64,000 nt of DNA from Enterococcus rotai. Its GTDB lineage: Bacteria > Bacillota > Bacilli > Lactobacillales > Enterococcaceae. Below the pieces are notes generated by a model that was given only the letters and a program-made list of their open reading frames with translations, did not search any database and was not told the DNA's origin. The translations under genes were made by a program, and so were the position numbers. Numbering within the stretch: the first letter of the stretch is position 1; every line of letters begins with the position of its first letter. Positions 24,441 to 33,196 of the stretch are shown piece by piece. The DNA is taken from contig NZ_CP013655.1 of NCBI RefSeq assembly GCF_001465345.1, positions 1,597,667 through 1,661,666 of the forward strand. The letters are read 5' to 3'.

Positions 24441-25004
24441 ATGATAGCAGTAAGTGATCTTAAAGCAGGCATGACGTTTGAACAAGACGGCAAATTAATC
24501 CGTGTAATGGAAGCAAGCCACCATAAACCAGGTAAAGGGAATACGGTTATGCGTATGAAATTAAAAGATGTTCGTACTGGTGCTACAACGGACACAACTA
24601 TGCGTCCTGATGATAAAGTCAAAAAAGCGTTTATCGAAAGTAAACCTGTTCAATATCTTTATAGCCAAGATGATACAGCGAACTTTATGGACCTTGAAAC
24701 GTACGAACAATATGAGATTCCAACTTCTGTGATCGAATATGAATTGAAATATCTTTTAGAAAACATGGAAGTAAAAATCCAATTTTACGGATCAGAAGTA
24801 ATCGGAATCACATTACCTACGACGGTTGTGTTAACAGTTAAAGAAACTCAACCATCGATCAAAGGCGCAACGGTTTCAGGTTCAGGTAAACCAGCTGTGA
24901 TGGAAACAGGCTTAGTTGTCAACGTTCCTGACTTTATCGAAGTAGATGAAGCGTTAGAAATCAACACACAAGAAGGTACGTATTTAAAACGTGCGTCAAA
25001 ATAA
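24441..25004 (+). CDS. efp: Translation elongation factor P
   Basis: 187 aa, full family length (185-190). Three beta-barrel domains; the tip loop [12 protein letters not shown] carries Lys32, the residue that is 5-aminopentanolylated in B. subtilis EF-P. The C-terminal signature near [29 protein letters not shown] is present. EF-P binds the ribosome between P and E sites and relieves stalling at polyproline. Single gene with its own leader and terminator. Confidence 0.97.
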   Translation: MIAVSDLKAGMTFEQDGKLIRVMEASHHKPGKGNTVMRMKLKDVRTGATTDTTMRPDDKVKKAFIESKPVQYLYSQDDTANFMDLETYEQYEIPTSVIEYELKYLLENMEVKIQFYGSEVIGITLPTTVVLTVKETQPSIKGATVSGSGKPAVMETGLVVNVPDFIEVDEALEINTQEGTYLKRASK

Positions 25005-25016
25005 GTAAAATAAGAC

Positions 25017-25053
25017 AACTGACCGATGAGTAAGTGATCGGTCAGTTTTTTTT
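25017..25053 (+). terminator. efp terminator
   Basis: AACTGACCGAT / ATCGGTCAGTT stem of 11 bp followed by TTTTTT. Confidence 0.93.
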
Positions 25054-25150
25054 CATGTTTTCGCAAGCTTTAAGAAACATTTCAGCATTACTAAAGTCAG
25101 TTGGCATGTTACAATGGAATATATGTTTTAGAGTAGAAAGGGAGAGAAAT

Positions 25151-26314
25151 ATGGGTTTTTTATTAACGTTATGTCTGGTCTTATTGTTTACTAAACTTGC
25201 TGGACATTTTTGTAATCGGGTAGGGATCCCTTCTGTGATCGGCGAATTACTAGTAGGGATTTTAATTGGACCAGCGTTGTTAGGTTGGATTAAACCAGAT
25301 GATTTTATGCATTATTTTTCTGAAATTGGTGTTATTATTTTGATGTTTATTGCAGGCTTAGAAAGTGATCTGGAATTGTTGAAAAAATATTGGCGGCCAG
25401 CACTAGCAGTAGCGCTTTTAGGAATTGTCTTTCCAGCTGCGATGGGATTTGGTGTGGGGGAGATGTTTCAGTTTTCTGTACAGAATTCAATTTTCCTAGG
25501 CGTTTTGTTTAGTGCAACTTCTGTTAGTATTTCTGTTCAAGTATTAAAAGACCTGAAAAAAATAGATACCGAAGAAGGTGCAACCATCCTAGGTGCAGCA
25601 GTTGTCGATGATATTGTGGTCGTTTTGATTTTAGGTGTTATGTTGAGCCTGATGAATCGCTCTGCACCAGGTGAAGGCTTGCCAATGTGGGAAGTGTTAC
25701 TCTTAAAAGTCTTCTTCTTTGTTGTGATTTTTGCTGCTAGTAAGTGGTTGGTCCCTTGGTTATTGAATTTAAGTAAAAAGCTGATTGCAATTGAGGCTGT
25801 ATCGGCGGTTTCTTTAGTTATATGTTTAGGCTTTGCTTATTTTGCAGAAATGTTGGATATGGGCGCGATCATTGGCGCGTTCTTTGCAGGTGTGGCCATT
25901 GCACAGACGGATTACCGTAAAGCAGTTGATGAGAAATTAGAGACGATAGGCTACACTGTATTTATTCCGATGTTTTTTGTTTCTATTGGGTTGAATATGA
26001 CTTTTACAGGCATGTCAAAGCATTTTCTTTTTATCCTCGTCTTAACCGTTGTAGCGGTCTTGTCTAAATTGTTAGGTGGTGCTTTAGGCGCACGTGCGAC
26101 GGGCTTCAAAGGGGTTTCGACCTTGATCATTGGTTCGGGAATGGTATCTAGAGGGGAAATGGCATTAATCATTGCACAAGTTGGTCTAACGTCAAGTTTC
26201 CTTTCAGAAGAGTATTATTCTTCTGTGATCATTGTTATTATTGCCACAACGATTATCGCGCCTTTATTATTGAAAGCCACGATCATGAAACAAGAAAAAC
26301 AACTTAATTACTAA
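25151..26314 (+). CDS. CPA2 family cation/proton antiporter (KefB/NapA-like)
   Basis: 387 aa from the ATG at 25151, with AAAGGGAGAG upstream; the longer frame reaches back into the efp terminator and is rejected. Twelve to thirteen transmembrane helices. CPA2 features: GIPSVIGELLVGILIGP in the first helices, GAAVVDDIVVVLILG with the paired acidic residues of the ion site, and RGEMALIIAQVG. There is no RCK/TrkA nucleotide-binding domain, so it is the short NapA type. Likely function is Na+ or K+ extrusion for pH and salt tolerance. Confidence 0.88.
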   Translation: MGFLLTLCLVLLFTKLAGHFCNRVGIPSVIGELLVGILIGPALLGWIKPDDFMHYFSEIGVIILMFIAGLESDLELLKKYWRPALAVALLGIVFPAAMGFGVGEMFQFSVQNSIFLGVLFSATSVSISVQVLKDLKKIDTEEGATILGAAVVDDIVVVLILGVMLSLMNRSAPGEGLPMWEVLLLKVFFFVVIFAASKWLVPWLLNLSKKLIAIEAVSAVSLVICLGFAYFAEMLDMGAIIGAFFAGVAIAQTDYRKAVDEKLETIGYTVFIPMFFVSIGLNMTFTGMSKHFLFILVLTVVAVLSKLLGGALGARATGFKGVSTLIIGSGMVSRGEMALIIAQVGLTSSFLSEEYYSSVIIVIIATTIIAPLLLKATIMKQEKQLNY

Positions 26315-26316
26315 AA

Positions 26317-26372
26317 AAACAGTTTCTGCCAAAACGCATTAAAAGCGACTTTGACAGAAACTGTTTTATTTT
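26317..26372. terminator. Bidirectional terminator, antiporter / peptide transporter
   Basis: AAACAGTTTCTG (26317-26328) with CAGAAACTGTTT (26355-26366) between convergent genes. Confidence 0.85.
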
Positions 26373-27840
26373 AATGAATAGAACCCATTAATTTTTTTAT
26401 TGGATTTTTACAAAAGAGTAGCAAGATACCCGCCACTACAGCAATGATTCCTATGATACCGAAATACGCTGATTCCGTTTGAGGAGTATAAAAACGTGCG
26501 ATCTGAGCATTGATTGCTTGTGAAGCGGCATCGGCTAATAACCAAATTGCCACTGTTTGTGATTCAAAGGCCTTAGGAGCAAGCTTTGTTGTAATAGATA
26601 GGCCTACAGGAGAAATACACATTTCAGCTATGATCATAATAAAGAAACTAAAGAATAACCATAACGGACTAACTCTGGTATTTGTACCATATAGCAATCC
26701 CGGAAACATCAAAAGCACGAAAGAAAGCCCTGCAAAAACTAAGCCAAATGAAAACTTAACCACAGTCGATGGTTGTCTGTTCCCTAATCGCGTCCATAGC
26801 GTTACAAAAACAGGTGTTAGGATCACAACGAAAATTGGATTTAAAGATTGAAACCAACTTGGGGCGATGGAAAAGCCGAATAGGGTGTCATTCGTCCGTT
26901 CACTCGCAAATAATGCTAAAATTGAAGAGCCTTGTTCTTCTAATGACCAAAAAACGATACCAGCTAAAAATAAAGGGATGTAGCCAAGTACTCTTGGTTT
27001 TTCTTCTGCAGTAACATCCTTAGAAGTTAACATCTTGGTGAAATAATAAACTGGCAGCAAGATCCCTAAAATACTAACGCTGTTGATAAAGAACCCGATC
27101 GTTAAATGACCTAATAAAAAGGCTCCACCAAAAAGAATGATAATAAAGAGAAGCGCAATCACTAATGAGCGAATAAATTTTTTCCGTTCCTCTGTTCCGA
27201 TTGGGTTGGTTGGTTTTAAGCCAATACCTGCTAATGATTTTTTCCCTTGCAAGTAATACTGTAGTAAACCGAAAAACATCCCAAATGCAGCAACAGAAAA
27301 GCCGACATGATAATTATATGTTTGGCCTAATGTTCCGACAACTAAGGGTGCTAACAACGCACCAATATTGATGCCCATATAAAAAATAGAAAAACCAGCA
27401 TCACGACGTGTATCTGTTTTGGAATAAAGATGTCCCACCATACCAGAAACATTCGGTTTCAACATTCCAGTTCCGATCACAATCAAAAGAATCGAAAGAA
27501 ATAATGCGCCAATTCCAAACGGTGTTGCTAAAACAATATGTCCGACCATGATGAATACTCCGCCGAAGAAAACCGTTTTTCTGGCGCCCAATACCCGGTC
27601 AGAGATCCAACCACCAACAATACTGGACATAAAAACTAATGAGCCGTAAATCGACATGATGGCTAAAGCTGTTTCTTTCGGTAAGCCCAATCCGCCGTTT
27701 GCGACCGTATCATAGATATAATACAGTAAAATTGCTCGCATACCATAGTAACTAAATCTTTCCCACATCTCAGTAAAGAAGAGTGTAGACAATCCTTTGG
27801 GTTGCCCCAAGAACGACTTGTCTAACTGCTGCTCATCCAT
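26371..27840 (-). CDS. dtpT: POT family di-/tripeptide:H+ symporter
   Basis: 489 aa from the ATG at 27840 (GAGG upstream on the minus strand); the earlier TTG overlaps that site. Fourteen hydrophobic segments. POT motifs: the ExxERFxYYG motif in helix 1 (MWERFSYYGMRAILL), GGWISDRVLGARKT, and the PTR2 region with NIGALLAPLVVG. It imports small peptides with protons. The upstream region has a palindrome AAACTT...AAGTTT (27938-27953) that may be an operator. Confidence 0.92.
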   Translation of the reverse strand: MDEQQLDKSFLGQPKGLSTLFFTEMWERFSYYGMRAILLYYIYDTVANGGLGLPKETALAIMSIYGSLVFMSSIVGGWISDRVLGARKTVFFGGVFIMVGHIVLATPFGIGALFLSILLIVIGTGMLKPNVSGMVGHLYSKTDTRRDAGFSIFYMGINIGALLAPLVVGTLGQTYNYHVGFSVAAFGMFFGLLQYYLQGKKSLAGIGLKPTNPIGTEERKKFIRSLVIALLFIIILFGGAFLLGHLTIGFFINSVSILGILLPVYYFTKMLTSKDVTAEEKPRVLGYIPLFLAGIVFWSLEEQGSSILALFASERTNDTLFGFSIAPSWFQSLNPIFVVILTPVFVTLWTRLGNRQPSTVVKFSFGLVFAGLSFVLLMFPGLLYGTNTRVSPLWLFFSFFIMIIAEMCISPVGLSITTKLAPKAFESQTVAIWLLADAASQAINAQIARFYTPQTESAYFGIIGIIAVVAGILLLFCKNPIKKLMGSIH

Positions 27841-27937
27841 AAAAAATAACCTCAATTCTTTTTAATATTCAGAAAATTCATTTAACCTAGAATTTCTGAA
27901 AAAATATATACGATATATTGTAAACTGTTACTCTTTT

Positions 27938-27953
27938 AAACTTCATAAAGTTT
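27938..27953. promoter_or_regulatory. Palindrome upstream of dtpT
   Basis: AAACTTCATAAAGTTT, about 100 bp before the dtpT start, close to a TACAAT -10 candidate on the minus strand. Possible operator of unknown regulator. Confidence 0.3.
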
Positions 27954-28051
27954 CATGAATAGACTATAAGAAAAATAGCTAGTTTATTCATTTAAATTTA
28001 ATAGTAAGACGTCACTAAAGAAATGGACTAAAATAGAAAGGAAGAGTTTTT

Positions 28052-28432
28052 TTGAAAAAAATAGCCGAACGCCAAAAAGAATGGGCTTCATTGAAATATC
28101 TGGTTTTAGCAAAATCCCAACCTGACTACAAGGCTATCAGAAAACTATTTGCAGATAATCATTGGGATGATGAAAAAGAATGGGTATTTCGTAAGTATCT
28201 TCAACATGCGTTAGCCCAACCAACTAAAAAAGGAGATCTGCTAAACGCCTATCAACATGTCTGGGGATACTTTAAAACAAAAGCAACAGATGAGGAACGT
28301 CAACATTATCAATCATTGATAGAAAACTTTTCTATCAATGAGGATGAAGTATTACCTTTTCTAAAAAAATTAACAGTTAAGTATCAGGAGCCATATTTAC
28401 TTCAATCCGTATTGCTTTTTCCGAAAGCGTGA
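28052..28432 (+). CDS. DUF1722 (YbgA-like) protein
   Basis: 126 aa, TTG start about 7 nt after AGGAAGAG. It carries the DUF1722 pattern: KYLVLAKSQPDYKAI near the start, NAYQHVWGYFK at about 65-76, and a C-terminal YQEPYLLQSVLLFPKA. The domain occurs alone (YbgA) or joined to DUF523. Its function is not established; in E. coli ybgA is next to the photolyase gene phrB, but no photolyase gene is seen here. Confidence 0.7.
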   Translation: MKKIAERQKEWASLKYLVLAKSQPDYKAIRKLFADNHWDDEKEWVFRKYLQHALAQPTKKGDLLNAYQHVWGYFKTKATDEERQHYQSLIENFSINEDEVLPFLKKLTVKYQEPYLLQSVLLFPKA

Positions 28433-28433
28433 T

Positions 28434-28477
28434 AAAAAAACAGTTAGTTTGTCTTCGACGACTTAACTGTTTTTTTA
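28434..28477. terminator. Bidirectional terminator, DUF1722 / FAD oxidase genes
   Basis: AAAACAGTTA and TTAACTGTTTTTTT arms between convergent genes. Confidence 0.8.
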
Positions 28478-28481
28478 GATG

Positions 28482-29570
28482 TTATTTCAAATAATGATCG
28501 ATTGTTTTTTGGTAGTTCAACCAATCTTGTTGTCCAGAATTAAAGTAATCAGCTAATAAATAGCCAATATAAGGACCAGTTGTCAAACCAGAAGAGCCTA
28601 AACCACTTGCAACGACAGCTGTTGGATTATTTGGTAAGCAGTTGAAAAAAGGAGCAAAATCGGAGGTATAGGCACGGGTTCCCACACGATAGTTTGCTGA
28701 ATGTTTTTCAAAAAAAGCTGATTCTGTCAGAAAAGGTACTGATTTTTCTTTCAGTTGAGAAAAAGCTTCGGTTGTTGGTGTTAGATCATAGCCGCCGTCA
28801 TTTTCATGTGTTGCACCGATTAAAATTTGTCCGTTTTCAAAAGGAATCAGATCGCTCTCGCCATCGAGCATGGCAACTGGCCAGCTGCCACTCTTTTTAT
28901 AAGGTGTATCAAAGGCTAATAGTTGTCCTTTTTGAGGTCTAATATCTGTAGTAAGTCCCAAGGGTTGTAATAAATGAGGCAATCCAGGTCCTGCACACAA
29001 TGCAATAGCATCAAAAGCTTCAGTGTTAACGAGCCAGTGATCGTTTTGTTGATTTAGTTGAGCAAAAGCTGTTTTTAAAGCTATACCTTTAGCGATTGCC
29101 CGTTGTCGTAATGTTTCTAAGTAACTGGCACCATCTAACTTTCCGCCACCTGTAATAAATAAGGCGGGTGCTGTTTTTAATAACGGCAGCTTTTCTGTGA
29201 CTGCTGCACCAGTCAATAATTGAATATCCCCAATTTCAGGTGCTGCCTGCTTCCGTTCTTTGGCCAAAGCCATTAATGGTTCGAGTTCGCCATCTTTTCT
29301 AAGGATCAATGTTCCAGTTTGTTGATAAACATTGGCGGCCAAATCAAAATCTTGTACTAGTTTAGGATAGAACGCTGCCCCATCTTTTGCTAGTTGATAC
29401 CATTGTTTATTGCGTCGCTTAGACAACCAAGGAGAAATAATTCCTGCGCTTGCCTTGGTTGCTTGGCCAACAGGGTTGTCGTAAATTGTTACACTATATT
29501 TTTTTAGATCGATATAGTTGGCTAAAGTCATTCCAATGATTCCACCGCCGATAATCGCTAATTTTTTCAT
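28482..29570 (-). CDS. FAD-dependent amine/D-amino acid oxidoreductase (DAO family)
   Basis: 362 aa with GGAG 7-10 nt before the ATG. N-terminal FAD-binding Rossmann motif LAIIGGGIIGMTLANYI; the DAO-type segment ATKASAGIISPWLSKRRNKQWYQLA; a C-terminal second FAD contact VVASGLGSSGLTTGPYIGYLLAD. Length and layout match the DadA/glycine oxidase group. It oxidises an amino acid or secondary amine; substrate unknown. Single gene with its own terminator. Confidence 0.82.
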   Translation of the reverse strand: MKKLAIIGGGIIGMTLANYIDLKKYSVTIYDNPVGQATKASAGIISPWLSKRRNKQWYQLAKDGAAFYPKLVQDFDLAANVYQQTGTLILRKDGELEPLMALAKERKQAAPEIGDIQLLTGAAVTEKLPLLKTAPALFITGGGKLDGASYLETLRQRAIAKGIALKTAFAQLNQQNDHWLVNTEAFDAIALCAGPGLPHLLQPLGLTTDIRPQKGQLLAFDTPYKKSGSWPVAMLDGESDLIPFENGQILIGATHENDGGYDLTPTTEAFSQLKEKSVPFLTESAFFEKHSANYRVGTRAYTSDFAPFFNCLPNNPTAVVASGLGSSGLTTGPYIGYLLADYFNSGQQDWLNYQKTIDHYLK

Positions 29571-29804
29571 AAGTTGCTCCTTTTGTATTCATCTAGAATT
29601 AAGTAATTTATTGTCACATAAGATCGACTTGGATGCAAGTCAATCTGAATAGTGAGCGGCTGTTCTAACTGTGATAGTAAGTCTATGGAGAAAAAACGAT
29701 AAAAGAATAACAGGAATTTAATGAGAAAACACTTTTTTATTATGGTATGATAATGAGTGTTATTGTTCGTTACAATACAGCTTAACTATACAGGAGGTTA
29801 CGGG

Positions 29805-31451
29805 ATGAGAAATACAACATTAGGGTATTTGCTAGCGGCTGCAAGCTTAACCATTTTATTGAGTGGATGCGGTTCTAGTGGAGCAAAGACTGGTGATTCT
29901 GGTCAAAAATCAGCAAACGATGAACAAACATTTTCCGTTGTTGCTAAACAAGAAATTCCATCGATCGATGCATCGGTTACAAATGATGTCGTTGGGTGGG
30001 GCGTATTGAAAAATACCAGTGAAGGATTATTCCGTGCTGATAAGGATGGAAAATTAATTCCAGCAGGTGCCGCTGAGTCACCAAAAATCAGTGAAGACGG
30101 TTTAACTTACACCATTAAATTAAGAGAAGACGCAGTATGGTCAACTGGTGATCCAGTAGTTGCAGCAGATTATGTTTATGGATGGCAACGGACGGTAGCA
30201 CCAAAAACGGCTTCAGAGGTTGCTTACCTATTTGAATCAATCAAAAATTATCAAGCAATCATGGATGGCCAAGCACCAGCAGAAGATTTAGGTATAAAAG
30301 CGTTAAATGATTATGAGTTAGAGGTGACACTAGAAGTACCTGTTCCTTATATGGAATCGCTACTGTCACTACCGCCATTTTTCCCGCAAAATGAAAAAAC
30401 AATTAATAAAAGTGGTGAAAAATATGCTAGTTCAAGTGAACATATGGTATACAATGGTCCTTTTGTCCTAAGTGATTTTGAAGGGGCAGGAACAGATACA
30501 AAATGGAGCTATGTAAAAAATGAAAAATATTGGGATCAAGCCAATGTTAAGATGGAGAAAATCGATTTTGATGTAGTCAAAGAAGATGCGACTGCTTTAA
30601 ATCTGTTTCAAGATGGTCAAACAGATGATATCGTTGTAACAGGCGAATTAGCTCAACAAATGGTCGATGATCCAGCGTTTTTCTCACAAGATATGTCGAA
30701 TGCAACATATGTTGAATATAACCAGACAAAAAAAGAATTCCAAAATGAAAATATCCGTAAAGCCATTTCATATGCTTTAGATCGTCAAACATTAGTTGAT
30801 CAAGTATTAGGTGATGGATCGATTGCAGCAACAGGATTAGTCCCTAAAAATATGTCCTTCAATCCTGAAACAGAAGCTGATTTTGTGAAAGATTCTGGTA
30901 ATCATTTGAAATATGATCCAGAAAAAGCCCAAGAATCCTGGGAAAAAGCCCAAAAAGAGCTGGGGATCGACACGCTTAAAATTAATTTACTTTCATCCGA
31001 TGCTGATTCAGCTAAAAAAGTGGTAGAATACATGCAAGGTGCAATTCAAGGAACCTTGAAAGGGGTCACGGTAGAAGTTTCTTCTGTACCACTTTCCGTT
31101 CGACTAGAGCGGGGCAATCAAGGTGATTTTGATATGATTTTAGTCGGTTGGGGTGCAGAATATAATGATCCTAGTGTATTTTTAGAACTATTTGCATCTG
31201 ATAATATCAATAATAGTGGTAAATATAATAACAAAGAATTCGATAAGTATTTGAAAGCATCGGCTACGACTGATGCTGGGAATCCCAAAGCACGCTGGAC
31301 AGACTTGCTTGAAGCGGAAAAGGTTTTGATGAATACGATGGGTGTTTGTCCAGTCTACCAAAAAGCGGAGGCCCATTTACGAAATCCTAAAGTCAAAGGT
31401 ATTTTGCCTTCTGGACCAGAGTATGATTATAAATGGACATTTATTGAGTAG
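29805..31451 (+). CDS. Peptide-binding lipoprotein (OppA family)
   Basis: 548 aa from the ATG at 29805, 7 nt after GGAGG; the upstream in-frame TTG is not used. Lipoprotein signal with lipobox LLSGC (Cys22). Solute-binding family 5 features: EGLFRADKDGKLIPAGAAESPKISEDGLTYTIKLREDAVWS and the YVYGWQRTV region. It should capture oligopeptides at the membrane face and deliver them to an Opp permease, but no permease genes are linked, so it must use one encoded elsewhere. It is followed 30 nt later by the C45-type acyltransferase gene. Confidence 0.9.
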   Translation: MRNTTLGYLLAAASLTILLSGCGSSGAKTGDSGQKSANDEQTFSVVAKQEIPSIDASVTNDVVGWGVLKNTSEGLFRADKDGKLIPAGAAESPKISEDGLTYTIKLREDAVWSTGDPVVAADYVYGWQRTVAPKTASEVAYLFESIKNYQAIMDGQAPAEDLGIKALNDYELEVTLEVPVPYMESLLSLPPFFPQNEKTINKSGEKYASSSEHMVYNGPFVLSDFEGAGTDTKWSYVKNEKYWDQANVKMEKIDFDVVKEDATALNLFQDGQTDDIVVTGELAQQMVDDPAFFSQDMSNATYVEYNQTKKEFQNENIRKAISYALDRQTLVDQVLGDGSIAATGLVPKNMSFNPETEADFVKDSGNHLKYDPEKAQESWEKAQKELGIDTLKINLLSSDADSAKKVVEYMQGAIQGTLKGVTVEVSSVPLSVRLERGNQGDFDMILVGWGAEYNDPSVFLELFASDNINNSGKYNNKEFDKYLKASATTDAGNPKARWTDLLEAEKVLMNTMGVCPVYQKAEAHLRNPKVKGILPSGPEYDYKWTFIE

Positions 31452-31480
31452 CAATTGAAAGTTGAAAAGGAGTGGATTAG

Positions 31481-32542
31481 ATGATTCACCGATATATTCA
31501 AGTAACAGGCTCAGCCTTTGAACGCGGAGTTGAAATCGGTAAAATATTAAAAATGCAGATCCAAACGAATTTATCCAGTCAAAAATTATTTTATAAAGAT
31601 CCAACTGAAATCGTGGATAAATGGTTGGAAACAGCACAAATATATCTTGACTATACAGAAAAATTCGCACCGAACGTAGTGGCGGAAATGAAAGGCGTAG
31701 CTCAAGGAAGTGGCCTAGATTTTCAAGAGATTTTGTATCTGTATACGATTTACGAACGCTCATTTTTTGATGAATTGATCAGTGATAAATGTACCTCATT
31801 TGCTGCTAAAGGAAATGCGACTCTTGATGGTTCCGTGATTTGTGGACAAACCAATGATGAAAGACTGGATGAATACCGATCAGAAGTTGATTGCGTCGTT
31901 CATCATATAGATAGCGAGACTGATTTTGAAGCGTTGATTTACAGTCATCCAGGCATTCCAGCCTATATGGGTATGAACAATTATGGCTTAGCCGTGATGT
32001 GGACCTATATCGACAATGGACAGCGTCAGGCTGGTCTGCCGACTGCGGGCATCATCAGAGAGTTGCTCAACAAGAAAAGCTTAAAAGAAGCGCGTGAATA
32101 TCTGTATAGCATTCCTCATGCAGTGCCAAATCAGTTTAGCCTATCGCATTCAACTGAAGGAATCGCAAGTTTTGAGTGTTTTCCAAACAAAATTTATGAA
32201 CATGCACCAGCAGATGTTATGATTCACGCCAATCATAATAGTATTGCCCTAGAAGAACCAGAAGAAGGCGGTTCTAAAACCTCTCATTCTCGTTTTGAAG
32301 CAATGGAAGCGATCGTAAATGAAAATGTTGGAATTATTGATGCGGAGTTAGGTAAACAGTTTTTAGCCAATCATCGTAATTTTCCGAAAAGTGTCTGTAA
32401 TCATCCTTCGCCAGAGCACCCGTTATCCAAATCATTAGCTTCGATGGTTTTTGATTTAGGAAAAGGAAATATGCATTTAGCCTTTGGGAATGCATGCGAA
32501 CAGCCATTTCATACGTACCAGTTTAAACAATGGTTTGGATAA
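31481..32542 (+). CDS. C45-type (IAT-like) autoproteolytic acyltransferase/hydrolase
   Basis: 353 aa, ATG with AAAGGAG upstream. N-terminal nucleophile hydrolase of the isopenicillin N acyltransferase group: the nucleophile is probably the Cys of SDKCTSFAAKGNATLDG (about residue 103), exposed by cleavage before it, followed by QTNDE, which fits the conserved N/D oxyanion region. No signal peptide, so cytoplasmic. Likely cleaves or transfers amide-linked acyl groups; the substrate is unknown. The co-located peptide-binding lipoprotein suggests an acylated peptide or amino acid. Confidence 0.72.
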   Translation: MIHRYIQVTGSAFERGVEIGKILKMQIQTNLSSQKLFYKDPTEIVDKWLETAQIYLDYTEKFAPNVVAEMKGVAQGSGLDFQEILYLYTIYERSFFDELISDKCTSFAAKGNATLDGSVICGQTNDERLDEYRSEVDCVVHHIDSETDFEALIYSHPGIPAYMGMNNYGLAVMWTYIDNGQRQAGLPTAGIIRELLNKKSLKEAREYLYSIPHAVPNQFSLSHSTEGIASFECFPNKIYEHAPADVMIHANHNSIALEEPEEGGSKTSHSRFEAMEAIVNENVGIIDAELGKQFLANHRNFPKSVCNHPSPEHPLSKSLASMVFDLGKGNMHLAFGNACEQPFHTYQFKQWFG

Positions 32543-32772
32543 GAAAACCCAGGTACTTTTTCTAGAGGAGACTAATGGCTATTTAAGAGTGAATAATGCA
32601 AGTTATCTAGGTTAAAGAACTGACTTTGTGGACTAAGTGATTTTGAGCATTGGTTAAATACTAAAAAACAAAATGTAAAATCATACTTTTATAGTAATGA
32701 TAATTTAGTTTTACTGGTGATTTTTGGGAATTTCGATCTATTATAAAATTAGCTAATTTTATAAAATAGTGA

Positions 32773-32903
32773 TATAATGAAAATGAAAAGAGGGATATGT
32801 TAGCTCACATCCCTCTTATGTAGAACCGTTTAAGACGGTAGCAGTTTTTTATAAGTTAAAAATAACCGTTATCCTGCCAAAGATAAGACGGTTATTTTTT
32901 TTT
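32773..32903 (+). ncRNA. Putative antisense antitoxin RNA of a type I toxin-antitoxin locus
   Basis: A -10 TATAAT (32773-32778, weak -35) should start an RNA near 32785. It folds a 5' hairpin (AAGAGGG...CCCTCTT), then CCGTTTAAGACGG, and ends in the shared terminator hairpin (AAAATAACCG...CGGTTATTTT, about 32858-32903). It converges on the toxin mRNA and overlaps its 3' end, as in TxpA/RatA- and Fst-type modules. RNA ends are estimated from sequence only. Confidence 0.6.
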
Positions 32904-32996
32904 GTCTTGTTTTAGCATATCTACAATCAATTTAATCAAAGTCATGGTAAACATACCAAAACTTAGAATCAATTGAATTGTTTCTAATGCAGACAA
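32892..32996 (-). CDS. Putative holin-like type I toxin (TxpA/BsrG-like small membrane peptide)
   Basis: 34 aa, TTG start 8 nt after AAAGGAGA. It has an N-terminal SALETIQLIL, one transmembrane helix (SFGMFTMTLIKLIVDML) and a KQDKKK tail. This is the pattern of small 'putative holin-like toxin' peptides in enterococci (SxxETIQxxLxFGMFxxxLIxL...KKDKKK). An extended -10 (TGATATACT; -10 at 33095-33090) gives an approximately 190-nt leader-containing mRNA. An out-of-frame ATG at 33036 precedes it. The antisense RNA lies on the plus strand. Overexpression would be expected to harm the membrane; regulation is by antisense RNA (family knowledge). Confidence 0.72.
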   Translation of the reverse strand: MSALETIQLILSFGMFTMTLIKLIVDMLKQDKKK

Positions 32997-33196
32997 AAGG
33001 CTTTCTCCTTTCGTAGATTTTAGTACTTACTTGCATAAGCACCACCACCCTTCGGAAGTAGCCACCGTCATAACTTTTCTACAATGTTCAGTATATCATA
33101 CAATTGGCTGTTTAAGTTGTTTTTGTTTTGACTTAATACGAGTGTGTTTTCTCATAGTCCTGTTTGTATAGTAGCGTTATATGTTTAAATGCTACG

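Noticed and set aside
32543..32772. Short ORF starting near 32576 after GAGGAG
   Set aside because: It stops after three codons; nothing else is seen in this stretch before the antisense RNA promoter.
33004..33036. ATG at 33036 as the start of the holin-like toxin
   Set aside because: It is in another frame than the 34-aa peptide. The TTG at 32996 has AAAGGAGA at the right distance.
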